From assembly GCF_020829645.1 (NCBI RefSeq), contig NZ_JAIVFS010000015.1, positions 1 through 64,000 of the forward strand: a stretch of 64,000 nt of DNA, in the 5' to 3' direction. Made by a program: the position numbers and the translations under genes. Positions 45,986 through 54,630 of this stretch are shown piece after piece. Position 1 is the stretch's first letter; each line of letters opens with the position of its first letter. Source of the stretch: Nostoc mirabile CHAB5784. Lineage in GTDB: Bacteria > Cyanobacteriota > Cyanobacteriia > Cyanobacteriales > Nostocaceae. Below the pieces are notes generated by a model. It was not told the DNA's origin. It worked only from the letters and a program-made list of their open reading frames with translations, and made no database searches.

Positions 45986-47392
45986 CTACCGCATTTCGTG
46001 TGCCCCTCTATCGGATCGTGAACCCTTCACACGAGGGTCGCCTAAAAAATCGGTTGTCACATTATTGAACTTCATACCACTATTGATTGCCGGACTCGTC
46101 GACTTGAGCCTAAAATCACCAGCCGAGGCATTTATAAACTGTGGATCTGCAATTATATCACTAGGCCCGGAAAGTTTTATCAAGGTACTATTGCCGTTGA
46201 GGTTGTAGTCAAACCTGACGTTGCTACTACCACCGTATTTTATGTTTATCGGTTTCCCACGCTCAGAATAAAGGATATTATTGAGAACGTTGACATTATT
46301 TGAAGCATTAATCGAGATTTGCCCAGATGAAATTTCCGGACTCTGGTTATTCAGATAACTAGTGTTGTAGACAATATCGATATTCTCACTTTGGAATGTA
46401 TGAATGCCGCCACCACCATTTTTATATGAAATGTTGCTGGCAATCAAAGTACGTCCTCGATACGGACTCAATTTTGATCCAATTTGCTTATTCATTCCAC
46501 GATCAACAATAATGCCATTACCGTCTTGGATCTTGTTAGTAACATACCAGGGAACAAGCATTTTATTGTTGTAGACCTTGTTTCTGGTAATAAACATCTT
46601 ATAGTTTTGGTTGTTGTCAGAATTCCAATTATTGAGCAGCGAAATGCCACTACAGCCGTGAACTGAGTACCAGGCATTATTGAATACTTCGTTATTATCC
46701 ACTGTTATATAGTCTGATTCAATGGCTGCAATGCCTATGCCTCCACAATCATGTATCTTGTTGTTGAGAATACGTATATGGTGAGGGCGACCATTTTGTC
46801 TTCCATCTATGCTGATGCAGTTTCCATTCGTCAGCGGGTTGTCGTCGTTATACCTCTGACTCAGCGCATACTTACGGCTTATCTTGCCATTGTTCCCTAC
46901 AACCTCCAGCCCGTTCACCTCAATATATGATGCTCCATTGTAAATCAAAATTCCATTCCATCCATTGTGCTGAATTTTCGGTCGATGTCCAGGATATGCT
47001 TTATACGTAATCCATGCATTTGCCCTTCCAGAGCGTTTAATCTCTAATACCGTTCCTTTTGGGTGTGCATTATTGTATTCCCCGTTCATAATAAGCACCG
47101 TGTCCCCAGGTTTGGTCAGGTCTGCCGCCCTTTGAATTGTCCTAAAAGCGGATGAGGTAGTGAGTCCGCTATTTCTATCATTTCCTTTACCACTAACATA
47201 ATATTTTGTCGCAGTTGAAATAGCACTGATCAGCTTGCGGTTAGGTAGTGGCATTTCTTGATCAGTGGATGACTGACGAACATCTTTAACTAAAGACTCT
47301 GTTATTCTCTGTCCTTGAACCAGACCTGTTAATGCCCAGGGAAGTACAAGAGATGCGCTCAAACTGAGAAAACCTAAACCATGAATCATCAT
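45986..47392 (-). CDS. Right-handed parallel beta-helix protein, exported
   Basis: A 468-aa protein with an N-terminal hydrophobic signal (about residues 5-26). YYVSGKGNDRNSGLTTSSAF and TIQRAADLTKPGDTVLIMNG form the usual start of secreted beta-helix proteins. Repeated turns with N-rich segments follow: YIEVNGLEVVGNNG, HIRILNNKIHDCGGIGI, YITVDNNEVFNNAWYS, NIDIVYNTSYLNNQSP. The fold is that of polysaccharide lyases and epimerases. Its place between export genes suggests it trims or modifies the exopolysaccharide; no catalytic residues can be named with confidence. Confidence 0.82.
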   Translation of the reverse strand: MMIHGLGFLSLSASLVLPWALTGLVQGQRITESLVKDVRQSSTDQEMPLPNRKLISAISTATKYYVSGKGNDRNSGLTTSSAFRTIQRAADLTKPGDTVLIMNGEYNNAHPKGTVLEIKRSGRANAWITYKAYPGHRPKIQHNGWNGILIYNGASYIEVNGLEVVGNNGKISRKYALSQRYNDDNPLTNGNCISIDGRQNGRPHHIRILNNKIHDCGGIGIAAIESDYITVDNNEVFNNAWYSVHGCSGISLLNNWNSDNNQNYKMFITRNKVYNNKMLVPWYVTNKIQDGNGIIVDRGMNKQIGSKLSPYRGRTLIASNISYKNGGGGIHTFQSENIDIVYNTSYLNNQSPEISSGQISINASNNVNVLNNILYSERGKPINIKYGGSSNVRFDYNLNGNSTLIKLSGPSDIIADPQFINASAGDFRLKSTSPAINSGMKFNNVTTDFLGDPRVKGSRSDRGAHEMR

Positions 47393-47645
47393 AGGGAAAA
47401 AATAGGGTATGTTGCAAAAACTGATTCGTCAACGGTCAGTAGCTCTAGCCTTAGTCAGTAACTCAGTATTGGATACAGTGGTGTAACTGCCATTGGTAAG
47501 TTTATACAGCATTTATGAGGTTTTCACCTGAGAATTCCCACGTAAATATGCCTGAAAAGCCTTTTTAGCTTGTCTTCCAAAAAATAGCAACTATATAGTA
47601 AAATTACTGAAATAAAATGATTCAGTATCGAGAGTTACTTCATTA

Positions 47646-47720
47646 ATGGACACCAAGCAACTGTACAAATGGCGTCATTTCCAATTTGAGATTATTGTAC
47701 TGTGTATACATGATATCTAA
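47646..47720 (+). pseudogene. IS6 family transposase, N-terminal remnant
   Basis: ATG at 47646 encodes DTKQLYKWRHFQFEIIVLC and a few more residues, then stops at 47718. The motif LYKWRHFQ-EII-LCV is the hallmark start of IS6-type transposases. The remaining about 200 residues with the DDE triad are gone, and no terminal repeats were found. It records a past insertion within the exopolysaccharide region. Confidence 0.65.
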
Positions 47721-48116
47721 GGTTAAGATACTATATCTGTCATCAATTAATTAATTTACTTAAATAATTCTTATGATAATAAGAATCAAGTAATAGCCAA
47801 AAGGCTGTGAAGGCTATATTTACGTCAATAAATTGCAAAATATTATCATTATCATTACCATAAAAATTAGAGTAACTAAAACAAAGTTCAAAAAGCCTAT
47901 CAATAGCAGATTAATAATCTTCAGTGAAAACTTTAGGTCTATAGTATTTGTAAAGAAGTAATACTACCTAAAAAGATCCTAAAATTGGGATAAAAAATGC
48001 AATTTGCGAGGAAGCGATCGCTAAAGGCAAGCCAGTTGCTAAAGAGCGGGAACGCTAAGAGCGTAGCAAGATCCCCATAGGGGTACAAGTTGGGAAACTG
48101 CAAGGGCGCACTGCCT

Positions 48117-48168
48117 TCTCTGTGCCTCTGCGGTTAAATAAATTACTTTTAAACCGCAGAGGCACAGA
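48117..48168. repeat. Perfect long hairpin in a dispersed repeat
   Basis: CTCTGTGCCTCTGCGGTT (48117-48134) is the exact reverse complement of AACCGCAGAGGCACAGAG (48151-48168), separated by 16 AT-rich bases. The words are those of the dispersed repeat at 8.2 and 29 kb, here present in inverted duplicate. Confidence 0.7.
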
Positions 48169-48318
48169 GAGCACTGAGAAAAACAATCTTATTTTACCAG
48201 TCACCTTGAAAGGGCTAGTCCTAAATTTAATACTGCTATCATGAGTCTATAGTTGTTTTCTATAGTATAGCAATCCAAATTAAATTGTGAAAAAATACGG
48301 AGATAAAAATACTTATTT

Positions 48319-48508
48319 AGGACTTACGCACTGTACAAATGCATCGTGATGTCCATTACCTAAAATAGGAAGTTTTCAGGCTTTTCTTAATTATCCTGCG
48401 ATCGTAAATAGACCATGCTGTAGGGGCACAGCATTGCTGTGCCCTTACAAAAGATATGGTTTTTAACCTTAATCCATATTTGGTATTCATTGTCAATGCG
48501 TAAGTCCT
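48319..48508. mobile_element. MITE-like element, TIR AGGACTTACGCA (long form)
   Basis: The ends AGGACTTACGCA (48319-48330) and TGCGTAAGTCCT (48497-48508) are perfect inverted repeats. Inside is a palindrome GGGCACAGCA-T-TGCTGTGCCC (48424-48444) preceded by TAGG, mirroring the central palindrome of the 91-bp element at 158-248. The interior has no coding capacity. Confidence 0.7.
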
Positions 48509-48658
48509 ATTATTTATAAGCTTTTCAGCTTTTTTTCTCTCACAAATTATTAAGTAGGGCTATATTAACTCTTGACTATTGAGCTTGACTGATACATAGT
48601 GCAATTCTGGGGACGAAGAGGGTTGATCAACGTCCCCTATTTACAACCGTATTTTAAA

Positions 48659-50131
48659 CTAGATTCCGAACAACCTCAGAATATTAAAAATAACGCCTAG
48701 AGGCCCAGTTATAGTGTTTGTGGTATCGCCAGTCTTAGCTAAACCAGATCGGTTGACTACCACAACATCATTATTGCGGAGTATGGGATTAGTTTGCTCA
48801 TTAATCCCAGCGGAGAAATCCACTTTTACTATACGTTTAGTCACAGAACCATTAGGGTTCAGGCGAATCAAATCAACAGCATCACTACTAGCTCTGGCAT
48901 CATTAAATCCTCCAGCAGCGAGTATAGCTTGATTTAAAGAGCTATTTGGCTGAACGTCTGTTAACCCTGGGTTTTTAACTTCACCTACCACACCAACTTG
49001 AATGCGTGCAGGAGACAAAGTAGTGGTAGCTAATTGAGTGGCTTCTGCGGGAATGATTTCAGTTGCCGTTGGAATCACAATCGTATCTCCGTCTTGCACG
49101 ATTATATCTTGATTGGCGTCACCACTCTGCAATAATTGCCAAAGATTGATATCTATAGCTTGTTCTGAACCAGCTCTTGTAAGTCGGCGTAGTTTGAGAT
49201 TACGAATATCAGCCTGTGCTGTAATTCCCCCGGCTAGTTGAATTACCCGCGTCACATTTGGTAGACCATTGGGAGTGGTAGTACCACTATTAGTGGTTGC
49301 GCCTCCCCCCTGTGCATCTGTGCTAGCTGGGGTGACAAGATAGGAACCGGGACGGTTAATTTCACCGATAATTGTTACCGTGCGGGGTGTGGTTTGGCTA
49401 GCGGCAAAGTTAGATGCAAATATATTGCGGGATTCTGCCACGTTGAAGTTAGTTGCAGTTGGTACAACTATAGTGTCTCCATCCCGCAAGGTAATATCCT
49501 GTGATAACCTGCCTGTTTGGATGAGTTCCTTCAAATTGATACTGACGGTTTGCTCTGAGGAGCGCCCTATTTTACGCCGTAATTGAACTTGAGTCACATC
49601 CGCAGCCAAGGTTACCCCCTGTGCTGTTGTCAGTGCGGCTAATACAGTGGGGTATTGTACGCCGGGATTGTCTCCTGCGCCTCCGCTCAAGCTCAGGGTG
49701 TAAGCGCCTGGACGTGTCACCTCTCCGGCAACGAAAATATTAATCGGACGAGACGATAACAAATTGACTGAGATTAAGGGACGTTTCAGGAAGCGAGCAT
49801 ATCTTCTAGCAATTTCGTCAGCAGCCTGTTCAGTTGTTAGACCGAGGACTGACACACTGCCAATTAAAGGTAGGTTGATTGCTCCACCTGGGGGAATTTG
49901 ATATTCACCTGTATATTCAGGTACTTCAAATACATTTACACGGATGCGATCGCCGCCTCCTAATGAATAATTAGTATCTAATTGTGTTGGTGTGGTTGGT
50001 GTTTGTGTAGTTGGTGGTAATGGTTGTCCCTGAGCTAGACTGGCAGATGGCACAGCGGCATTGACAGCAGTTAACAAAGCCACACCCACAACTGGCCGAG
50101 TTAGGAATTTAAACAAAGTTGTGTTAAGCAT
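48659..50131 (-). CDS. Polysaccharide export protein (Wza-like, SLBB domains)
   Basis: Forms the outer-membrane or periplasmic export channel of a Wzx/Wzy system. The protein is 490 aa from the ATG at 50131, chosen because it gives a good signal peptide (about residues 1-33, ending ASLAQG); ATG at 50161 would add ten residues. A Poly_export domain (YSLGGGDRIRVNVFEVPEY, LPLIGSVSVLGLT) and several SLBB modules follow (FVAGEVTRPGAYTLS, TIIGEINRPGSYLV, GVVGEVKNPGLTDV). No lipobox Cys is seen. Its partner is the Wzc-like kinase at 42.7 kb. Confidence 0.92.
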   Translation of the reverse strand: MLNTTLFKFLTRPVVGVALLTAVNAAVPSASLAQGQPLPPTTQTPTTPTQLDTNYSLGGGDRIRVNVFEVPEYTGEYQIPPGGAINLPLIGSVSVLGLTTEQAADEIARRYARFLKRPLISVNLLSSRPINIFVAGEVTRPGAYTLSLSGGAGDNPGVQYPTVLAALTTAQGVTLAADVTQVQLRRKIGRSSEQTVSINLKELIQTGRLSQDITLRDGDTIVVPTATNFNVAESRNIFASNFAASQTTPRTVTIIGEINRPGSYLVTPASTDAQGGGATTNSGTTTPNGLPNVTRVIQLAGGITAQADIRNLKLRRLTRAGSEQAIDINLWQLLQSGDANQDIIVQDGDTIVIPTATEIIPAEATQLATTTLSPARIQVGVVGEVKNPGLTDVQPNSSLNQAILAAGGFNDARASSDAVDLIRLNPNGSVTKRIVKVDFSAGINEQTNPILRNNDVVVVNRSGLAKTGDTTNTITGPLGVIFNILRLFGI

Positions 50132-50630
50132 ATTTACCTGAGACTCTGAAACTACAATCAATAAAGTACTGTCTAAACATTTTTATTTTGACTATACCTA
50201 AGTATTCATGTTCCCCAACACTCTTATTTTCCTCGAAAAGTGCCATTTTCCGGAGGAAATTTGTCTATTTAATTTGAATTTTTAGTGAAGTTAATTTAAA
50301 GTTAAGCAAATTTGAATATAGAAATTATCAAAAATATTAGGACTTACGCAAATAAACGCAGTTTATACAATAATTTCTTTGTTAATCAATAAAGTACTTA
50401 CGAATAAAATTTTCTTCTCAAAGTCAATTTTACGACATTTAAACTGTGAGTTTAAATCTGCTAGGGCTACCAAAATTATGAACAAGTTCATTAAATAAAT
50501 ACAAATAACCTTAAAAAAAGATCGGAATTTTATTTTTAGTCGGTTTGCTTCAGAAAGATGAACTCAAAAAGGCAGAAATTTTGGGTTTTGTTGCTCAAGG
50601 CAACCCAAAATTTACTATTTGGCAACAAGA
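50132..50630. other. Gap upstream of the Wza-like gene
   Basis: An AT-rich gap. It carries a lone MITE end AGGACTTACGCA (50339-50350), a coding-like tail (50515-50634) and a long hairpin (50576-50613). The promoter of the export gene should lie at about 50150-50330 but no clear boxes stand out. Confidence 0.45.
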
Positions 50631-50634
50631 TTAA
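50515..50634 (+). pseudogene. Unrecognised coding-like tail
   Basis: A frame without start codon reading IGILFLVGLLQKDELKKAEI then LGFVAQGNPKFTIWQQD and ending with TAA at 50632-50634. This stop overlaps the stop codon of the convergent ABC ATPase. The sequence looks coding but I do not recognise a family. It overlaps the hairpin at 50576-50613, so it could also be chance. Confidence 0.25.
50576..50613 (-). terminator. Long hairpin downstream of the ABC ATPase
   Basis: AAATTTTGGGTT (50576-50587) and AACCCAAAATTT (50602-50613) form a perfect 12-bp stem. It lies 18 bp after the stop codon of the minus-strand ABC ATPase; on that strand a short T-run follows (CTGCCTTTTT). A likely terminator. 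Confidence 0.6.
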
Positions 50635-51614
50635 TTCAGCGAGTCACTTTTTCTTTGGATTTGTTGAATAAAAAACTCTTCTAGGGAGTAACGCGACAAA
50701 TTCATGGCAATAATTTTACCCTCCATGAGACGAAGACTGGCAAGAAAATCATAGTAATCGTCTTGTAGTGTACCTTGCCAGGAACCATCGGGTTCAAATC
50801 TGAGAGTGGGTATCCATTTTTTAAGAATTTCCCAGTCACCACCTTGACCTTTGACGTGATAGGTGTTGTTTATGCCTAAGAGTTCATTGAGGGAACCAGA
50901 GCAAATTAATTCACCTTGAGCGAGGATGGCAATGCGATCGCAAATCTGTTCTACTTCACTAAGAACGTGGCTGTTGAAAAAAATCGTCTTACCAGCAGCT
51001 TTTAGCGCCAGGATAATTTCCCGTATTTGGTAGCGTCCCACCGGATCAAGACCAGACATCGGTTCATCCAAAAAGACCAAATCTGGCTCGTTAATTAGTG
51101 CCTGTGCCATACCGACACGCTGTAGCATTCCTTTAGAATAGCGACGCAGCAGCTTTTTGCGGGCATCGGCTTGGGATAAACCCACTAATTCCAGGAGTTG
51201 GGGAATGCGTTGGCGTTGGACACTTTGGGGAATTTGGAATAGTCCGGCGGCTAGCTGCAAAAATTCCCAGCCAGTGAGATAGTCATACAAATAGGGATTT
51301 TCCGGCAGATAGCCGATATGTTGCTTGATAGTGCGATCGCCTATTGGCTTACCCAATAATAGTCCCCGTCCAGAGCTAGGGCGAATAATTCCTAGCAACA
51401 ATTTTAAAAGGGTGGTTTTCCCAGCACCGTTTGGCCCCAACAACCCAAAGGTTTCGCCTTTATAAACTCTTAAAGAACAGTTTTTGAGAGATACGACTTT
51501 TTGATTTAGCCAAAAACCAGTGCGATAGACTTTTCGCAACTCAGAAGTCAGGACTACTGGCGGAGTGTCTGTCGTATTAAGTTGAGAATCAGGGTCATCT
51601 GCAACAGACTTCAT
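50631..51614 (-). CDS. ABC transporter ATP-binding protein (ABC-2 type)
   Basis: A 327-aa cytoplasmic ATPase of the export or DrrA/Nod type. Walker A GPNGAGKTT (about residues 59-67), Q-loop in IGYLPENPYLYDYL, signature YSKGMLQRVGMAQAL, Walker B LVFLDEPMSGLD and H-loop FFNSHVLSEVE are present, followed by a C-terminal domain of about 80 residues. The membrane partner is not adjacent. It lies next to the polysaccharide export gene but hisB and fabI are on its other side, so a link to polysaccharide export is only possible. Confidence 0.88.
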   Translation of the reverse strand: MKSVADDPDSQLNTTDTPPVVLTSELRKVYRTGFWLNQKVVSLKNCSLRVYKGETFGLLGPNGAGKTTLLKLLLGIIRPSSGRGLLLGKPIGDRTIKQHIGYLPENPYLYDYLTGWEFLQLAAGLFQIPQSVQRQRIPQLLELVGLSQADARKKLLRRYSKGMLQRVGMAQALINEPDLVFLDEPMSGLDPVGRYQIREIILALKAAGKTIFFNSHVLSEVEQICDRIAILAQGELICSGSLNELLGINNTYHVKGQGGDWEILKKWIPTLRFEPDGSWQGTLQDDYYDFLASLRLMEGKIIAMNLSRYSLEEFFIQQIQRKSDSLN

Positions 51615-51869
51615 CTCGGTTCAATTACTAATTACCAGCTTGGCACTAATTACAAGTTACCCGATAGGCTGATAATAACCATCACTAACCTGTGTGTCAA
51701 TTATCGCAAACAGAGTAGCTGAATGAACCCTATAAATGTCAGCCCTGGCAAGTAATTCTGGCTAGTACAGCACGGCGGAAATAAACTTACCATTTCATTA
51801 CAGCGAGAAAGCCCAAAATTAAAACATGTGTCACTATTGAATTTTGACTTTTGCCTTGCGGTACTAGCT

Positions 51870-52511
51870 TTATAAAACGCCTTTAGAACTGGGAATTAGA
51901 CCAGCACGGCGAGGGTCAATTTCCACCGCCAGCCGTGTTGCCCTCGCAAACGCCTTAAATGTCGCTTCAATAATGTGATGGGAATTAATGCCATCCAGTT
52001 GCCGAATGTGCAGTGTCATTTGGCTATGGTTCACGAGTGCCACAAAGAATTCGCGCACGAGTTGGGTGTCATAGGTTCCTACACGCTGAGTAGGAATTTG
52101 TAAGCCGTAACTGAGGTGAGGGCGTCCAGAAAAGTCTAGCGCTACCTGAACTAAGGCTTCATCCAGTGGCGCAAGAAAATTACCAAAGCGGACAATGCCT
52201 TTTCTGTCGCCTAGTGCTTGGTTCAAAGCTTGGCCCAAGGTAATACCTACATCTTCGTTGGTGTGATGGTCATCAATTTCCCAGTCTCCCTTGGCTTGAA
52301 CATCTATATCAATCAGCCCGTGGGAAGCAATTTGATGCAACATGTGATCCAAAAACGGAACACCTGTGGCTGCCGTGCAAGTTCCTCTACCATCCAGATT
52401 GATGGTAACTTGCACATTGGTTTCACCAGTGGTGCGGTGAACAGTGGCAATCCGAGGGGTTTTAGTTGACTGGTCGTAGTTTGAATTAACTTGGCGATTG
52501 GTTGTTTGCAT
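51870..52511 (-). CDS. hisB: Imidazoleglycerol-phosphate dehydratase
   Basis: Seventh-step enzyme-class of histidine biosynthesis; dehydrates imidazole glycerol phosphate using Mn. From ATG 52511 it has 213 aa, the normal length. Metal-binding His-rich motifs are visible: [28 protein letters not shown] and [17 protein letters not shown]. The frame is open 75 bp further upstream, but those codons ([18 protein letters not shown]) come from a CCCCATT-type repeat and are not part of the family, so I reject that extension. fabI lies just upstream on the same strand. Confidence 0.95.
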   Translation of the reverse strand: MQTTNRQVNSNYDQSTKTPRIATVHRTTGETNVQVTINLDGRGTCTAATGVPFLDHMLHQIASHGLIDIDVQAKGDWEIDDHHTNEDVGITLGQALNQALGDRKGIVRFGNFLAPLDEALVQVALDFSGRPHLSYGLQIPTQRVGTYDTQLVREFFVALVNHSQMTLHIRQLDGINSHHIIEATFKAFARATRLAVEIDPRRAGLIPSSKGVL

Positions 52512-52625
52512 GGGGAGTGGGAGTGGGGACTGGGGAATGGGGAATGGGGAATGGGGAATGGGGAATCGGTAAGAATAATTCTTCACTTACTCCCCCTACT
52601 CCCCACTCCTACTCCCCACTCCCCA
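52509..52625. repeat. GGGGAATGGGGA / CCCCACTCC repeat tract
   Basis: Heptamers of GGGGAAT (52530-52566) face inverted CCCCACT copies (52592-52625), so the tract could fold into a large hairpin. It separates fabI and hisB and overlaps the hisB start region. Confidence 0.8.
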
Positions 52626-52632
52626 AATTATC

Positions 52633-53409
52633 TTACATTCCCATAATTTCATATCCTGCATCTACATACAGCACTTGTCCGGTAATGCCGCTAGACAAAT
52701 CACTACATAAGAAAGCGGCAGCGTTGCCCACTTCTAGCTGAGTGACGGTGCGTCGTAGGGGAGCTACTTCTTCTACATGATGAATCATATCCAAAATACC
52801 ACCCACTGCTGAAGATGCCAAAGTGCGGATGGGGCCTGCGGAGATGGCATTGACGCGGATATTTTGCGGCCCTAGTTCGGCGGCTAGGTAACGTACACTA
52901 ATTTCTAACCCCGCCTTGGCAACTCCCATAACGTTGTAGTTAGGGATTGCTCTGACACCGCCTAAATACGTCAATGTAACGATACTACCTCCCTCTGTCA
53001 TCAAAGGTTTAGCTGCACCACTTAAATGCACCAGCGAGTAGGTACTGATTTCTAAGGCGGTGTTGAAGCCAGAACGAGAAGTTTGACTAAAATCTCCAGT
53101 CAAATCATCTTTGCTGGCAAAGGCAAGACAATGGATGAGGATGTCTAGCTTCCCCCACTGTTCACGGATTGTCTCAAAGGTAGATTGAATCTGTTCATCA
53201 TTTTGGACATTACAGGGAAGAAATAAGCTGGGGTTGAGGGGTTCTACCAATTCTGCAACTTTTTTCTCCATCTTGCCGCGTTCATCAGGCAGGTAGGTAA
53301 TACCCAGGTTTGCTCCGGCTTTATGCAGCTGTTGGGCGATGCCCCAAGCGATCGAACGGTTATTGGCAATACCTGTAACAAGAGCATTTTTTCCAGTCAG
53401 ATTTAGCAT
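52633..53409 (-). CDS. fabI: Enoyl-[acyl-carrier-protein] reductase (NADH)
   Basis: Last step of each fatty acid elongation cycle. A 258-aa short-chain dehydrogenase with the FabI-type glycine motif GIANNRSIAWGIAQ, the atypical catalytic pair in NYNVMGVAKAG (Tyr...Lys with Met between, YxxMxxxK), and GPIRTLASSAV. Length and motifs are standard. It is divergent from ntcA with a 380-bp shared upstream region, and is followed by hisB on the same strand. Confidence 0.95.
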   Translation of the reverse strand: MLNLTGKNALVTGIANNRSIAWGIAQQLHKAGANLGITYLPDERGKMEKKVAELVEPLNPSLFLPCNVQNDEQIQSTFETIREQWGKLDILIHCLAFASKDDLTGDFSQTSRSGFNTALEISTYSLVHLSGAAKPLMTEGGSIVTLTYLGGVRAIPNYNVMGVAKAGLEISVRYLAAELGPQNIRVNAISAGPIRTLASSAVGGILDMIHHVEEVAPLRRTVTQLEVGNAAAFLCSDLSSGITGQVLYVDAGYEIMGM

Positions 53410-53790
53410 ATAAATTGTTAATGCGATCGATCATCTAGGAGCATACTAGAATCTGAGGCACGTTTTGTCTTTGTTTTATACAGGAGTTGCAAAAATGAAT
53501 ATTGGTAAGAGTGTTTGCTGTGACAAAAATCTTGATTTTTCCTAAAGATATTCCCAAAATAACTTTATTTGTTCTTTAAAAAACCCTTTTTAATACAGCT
53601 ATTGGAAGTACTTATCAACAATTAGTAGCTTAAAGGATCAAGAATTATGTATCATTATAAACAAAGAGTTATGAAGAGATTAGTTTGAGTATAGGAAAGT
53701 ACAGAAAGGTTGACGGTGCTTTATTCATTTTTCGGGTGTATTCTTAGGTAATCAGTTTTTGTTTTTCCGGCATTGGGTAGGGGAAGGGAG
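53410..53790. other. Divergent regulatory gap fabI-ntcA
   Basis: A 381-bp AT-rich region with start signals for both genes. It has one exact NtcA-type palindrome (53689-53702, separate entry). No repeat or RNA gene was recognised. The ribosome site of ntcA is AGGGGAAGGGAG immediately before the ATG. Confidence 0.6.
53689..53702. promoter_or_regulatory. Candidate NtcA-binding site upstream of ntcA
   Basis: GTATAGGAAAGTAC matches the NtcA consensus GTA-N8-TAC exactly. It lies 89-102 bp upstream of the ntcA start codon. Autoregulation of ntcA through such a site is established in heterocystous cyanobacteria. A perfect TAN3T box at the standard 22-bp distance is not present (TTTATTC occurs at about 53720), so the exact promoter is uncertain. 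Confidence 0.6.
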
Positions 53791-54462
53791 ATGATCGTGA
53801 CACAAGATAAAGCCCTAGCAAATGTATTTCGTCAGATGGCGACCGGGGCGTTTCCGCCAGTTGTGGAAACGTTTGAACGCAATAAAACGATCTTTTTTCC
53901 TGGCGATCCTGCCGAACGAGTTTATTTTCTTTTGAAAGGTGCTGTTAAACTTTCCAGGGTGTACGAGGCAGGAGAGGAAATAACGGTAGCGCTGTTGCGG
54001 GAAAATAGTGTTTTTGGTGTATTGTCATTGCTGACGGGAAATAAGTCGGATCGGTTTTACCATGCGGTTGCATTTACGCCTGCGGAATTACTGTCAGCAC
54101 CAATTGAACAAGTGGAGCAAGCACTCAAGGAAAATCCAGAATTATCAATGTTAATGCTGCGAGGTCTGTCTTCGCGCATTTTACAGACAGAGATGATGAT
54201 TGAAACTCTCGCTCACCGAGATATGGGTTCTAGGTTAGTAAGTTTTTTGCTGATTCTTTGTCGGGATTTTGGGGTTCCTTGTGCAGATGGGATCACAATT
54301 GATCTGAAGTTATCTCATCAAGCGATCGCAGAGGCAATTGGTTCAACTCGTGTTACCGTTACTAGGCTACTAGGGGATTTGCGTGAAAAAAAGATGATTT
54401 CTATCCACAAAAAGAAAATTACTGTGCATAAACCTGTTACCTTAAGTAGGCAATTCACATAA
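53791..54462 (+). CDS. ntcA: Global nitrogen regulator NtcA
   Basis: CRP/FNR-family activator that senses 2-oxoglutarate and controls nitrogen assimilation and heterocyst development. From the ATG at 53791 it is 223 aa, the expected length; a TTG 18 bp upstream is rejected. A cyclic-nucleotide-like effector domain ([35 protein letters not shown]) precedes a dimer helix and the DNA-recognition helix-turn-helix [20 protein letters not shown]. Isocitrate dehydrogenase, which makes its effector, is at 3 kb. A candidate self-binding site lies upstream. Confidence 0.97.
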   Translation: MIVTQDKALANVFRQMATGAFPPVVETFERNKTIFFPGDPAERVYFLLKGAVKLSRVYEAGEEITVALLRENSVFGVLSLLTGNKSDRFYHAVAFTPAELLSAPIEQVEQALKENPELSMLMLRGLSSRILQTEMMIETLAHRDMGSRLVSFLLILCRDFGVPCADGITIDLKLSHQAIAEAIGSTRVTVTRLLGDLREKKMISIHKKKITVHKPVTLSRQFT

Positions 54463-54630
54463 ATGCAATTGGAAAAAGGGGAATCGGCGCGTGTTGTATT
54501 TTGAAAAATGACACTAATAGCTAGAGGTAAATCTAAAATTGAGTAATTTCAGCTATTGCCAATTTCCACTTCTTTCCAGACAATGCTTAAAAGTAGTAGG
54601 CTGTATCTGGAAGGATTTCGGTAGCTAAAG

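Larger units (their letters stand above)
47393..48658. other. Gap with IS6 remnant, hairpins and MITE-like element
   Basis: About 1.27 kb without an intact gene. It contains the N-terminal remnant of an IS6 transposase (47646-47720), an AT-rich stretch, a dispersed-repeat fragment with a long hairpin (48117-48168) and a MITE-like element (48319-48508). A short coding-like frame ICEEAIAKGKPVAKERER ends at about 48057 and may be another gene tail. Confidence 0.55.
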
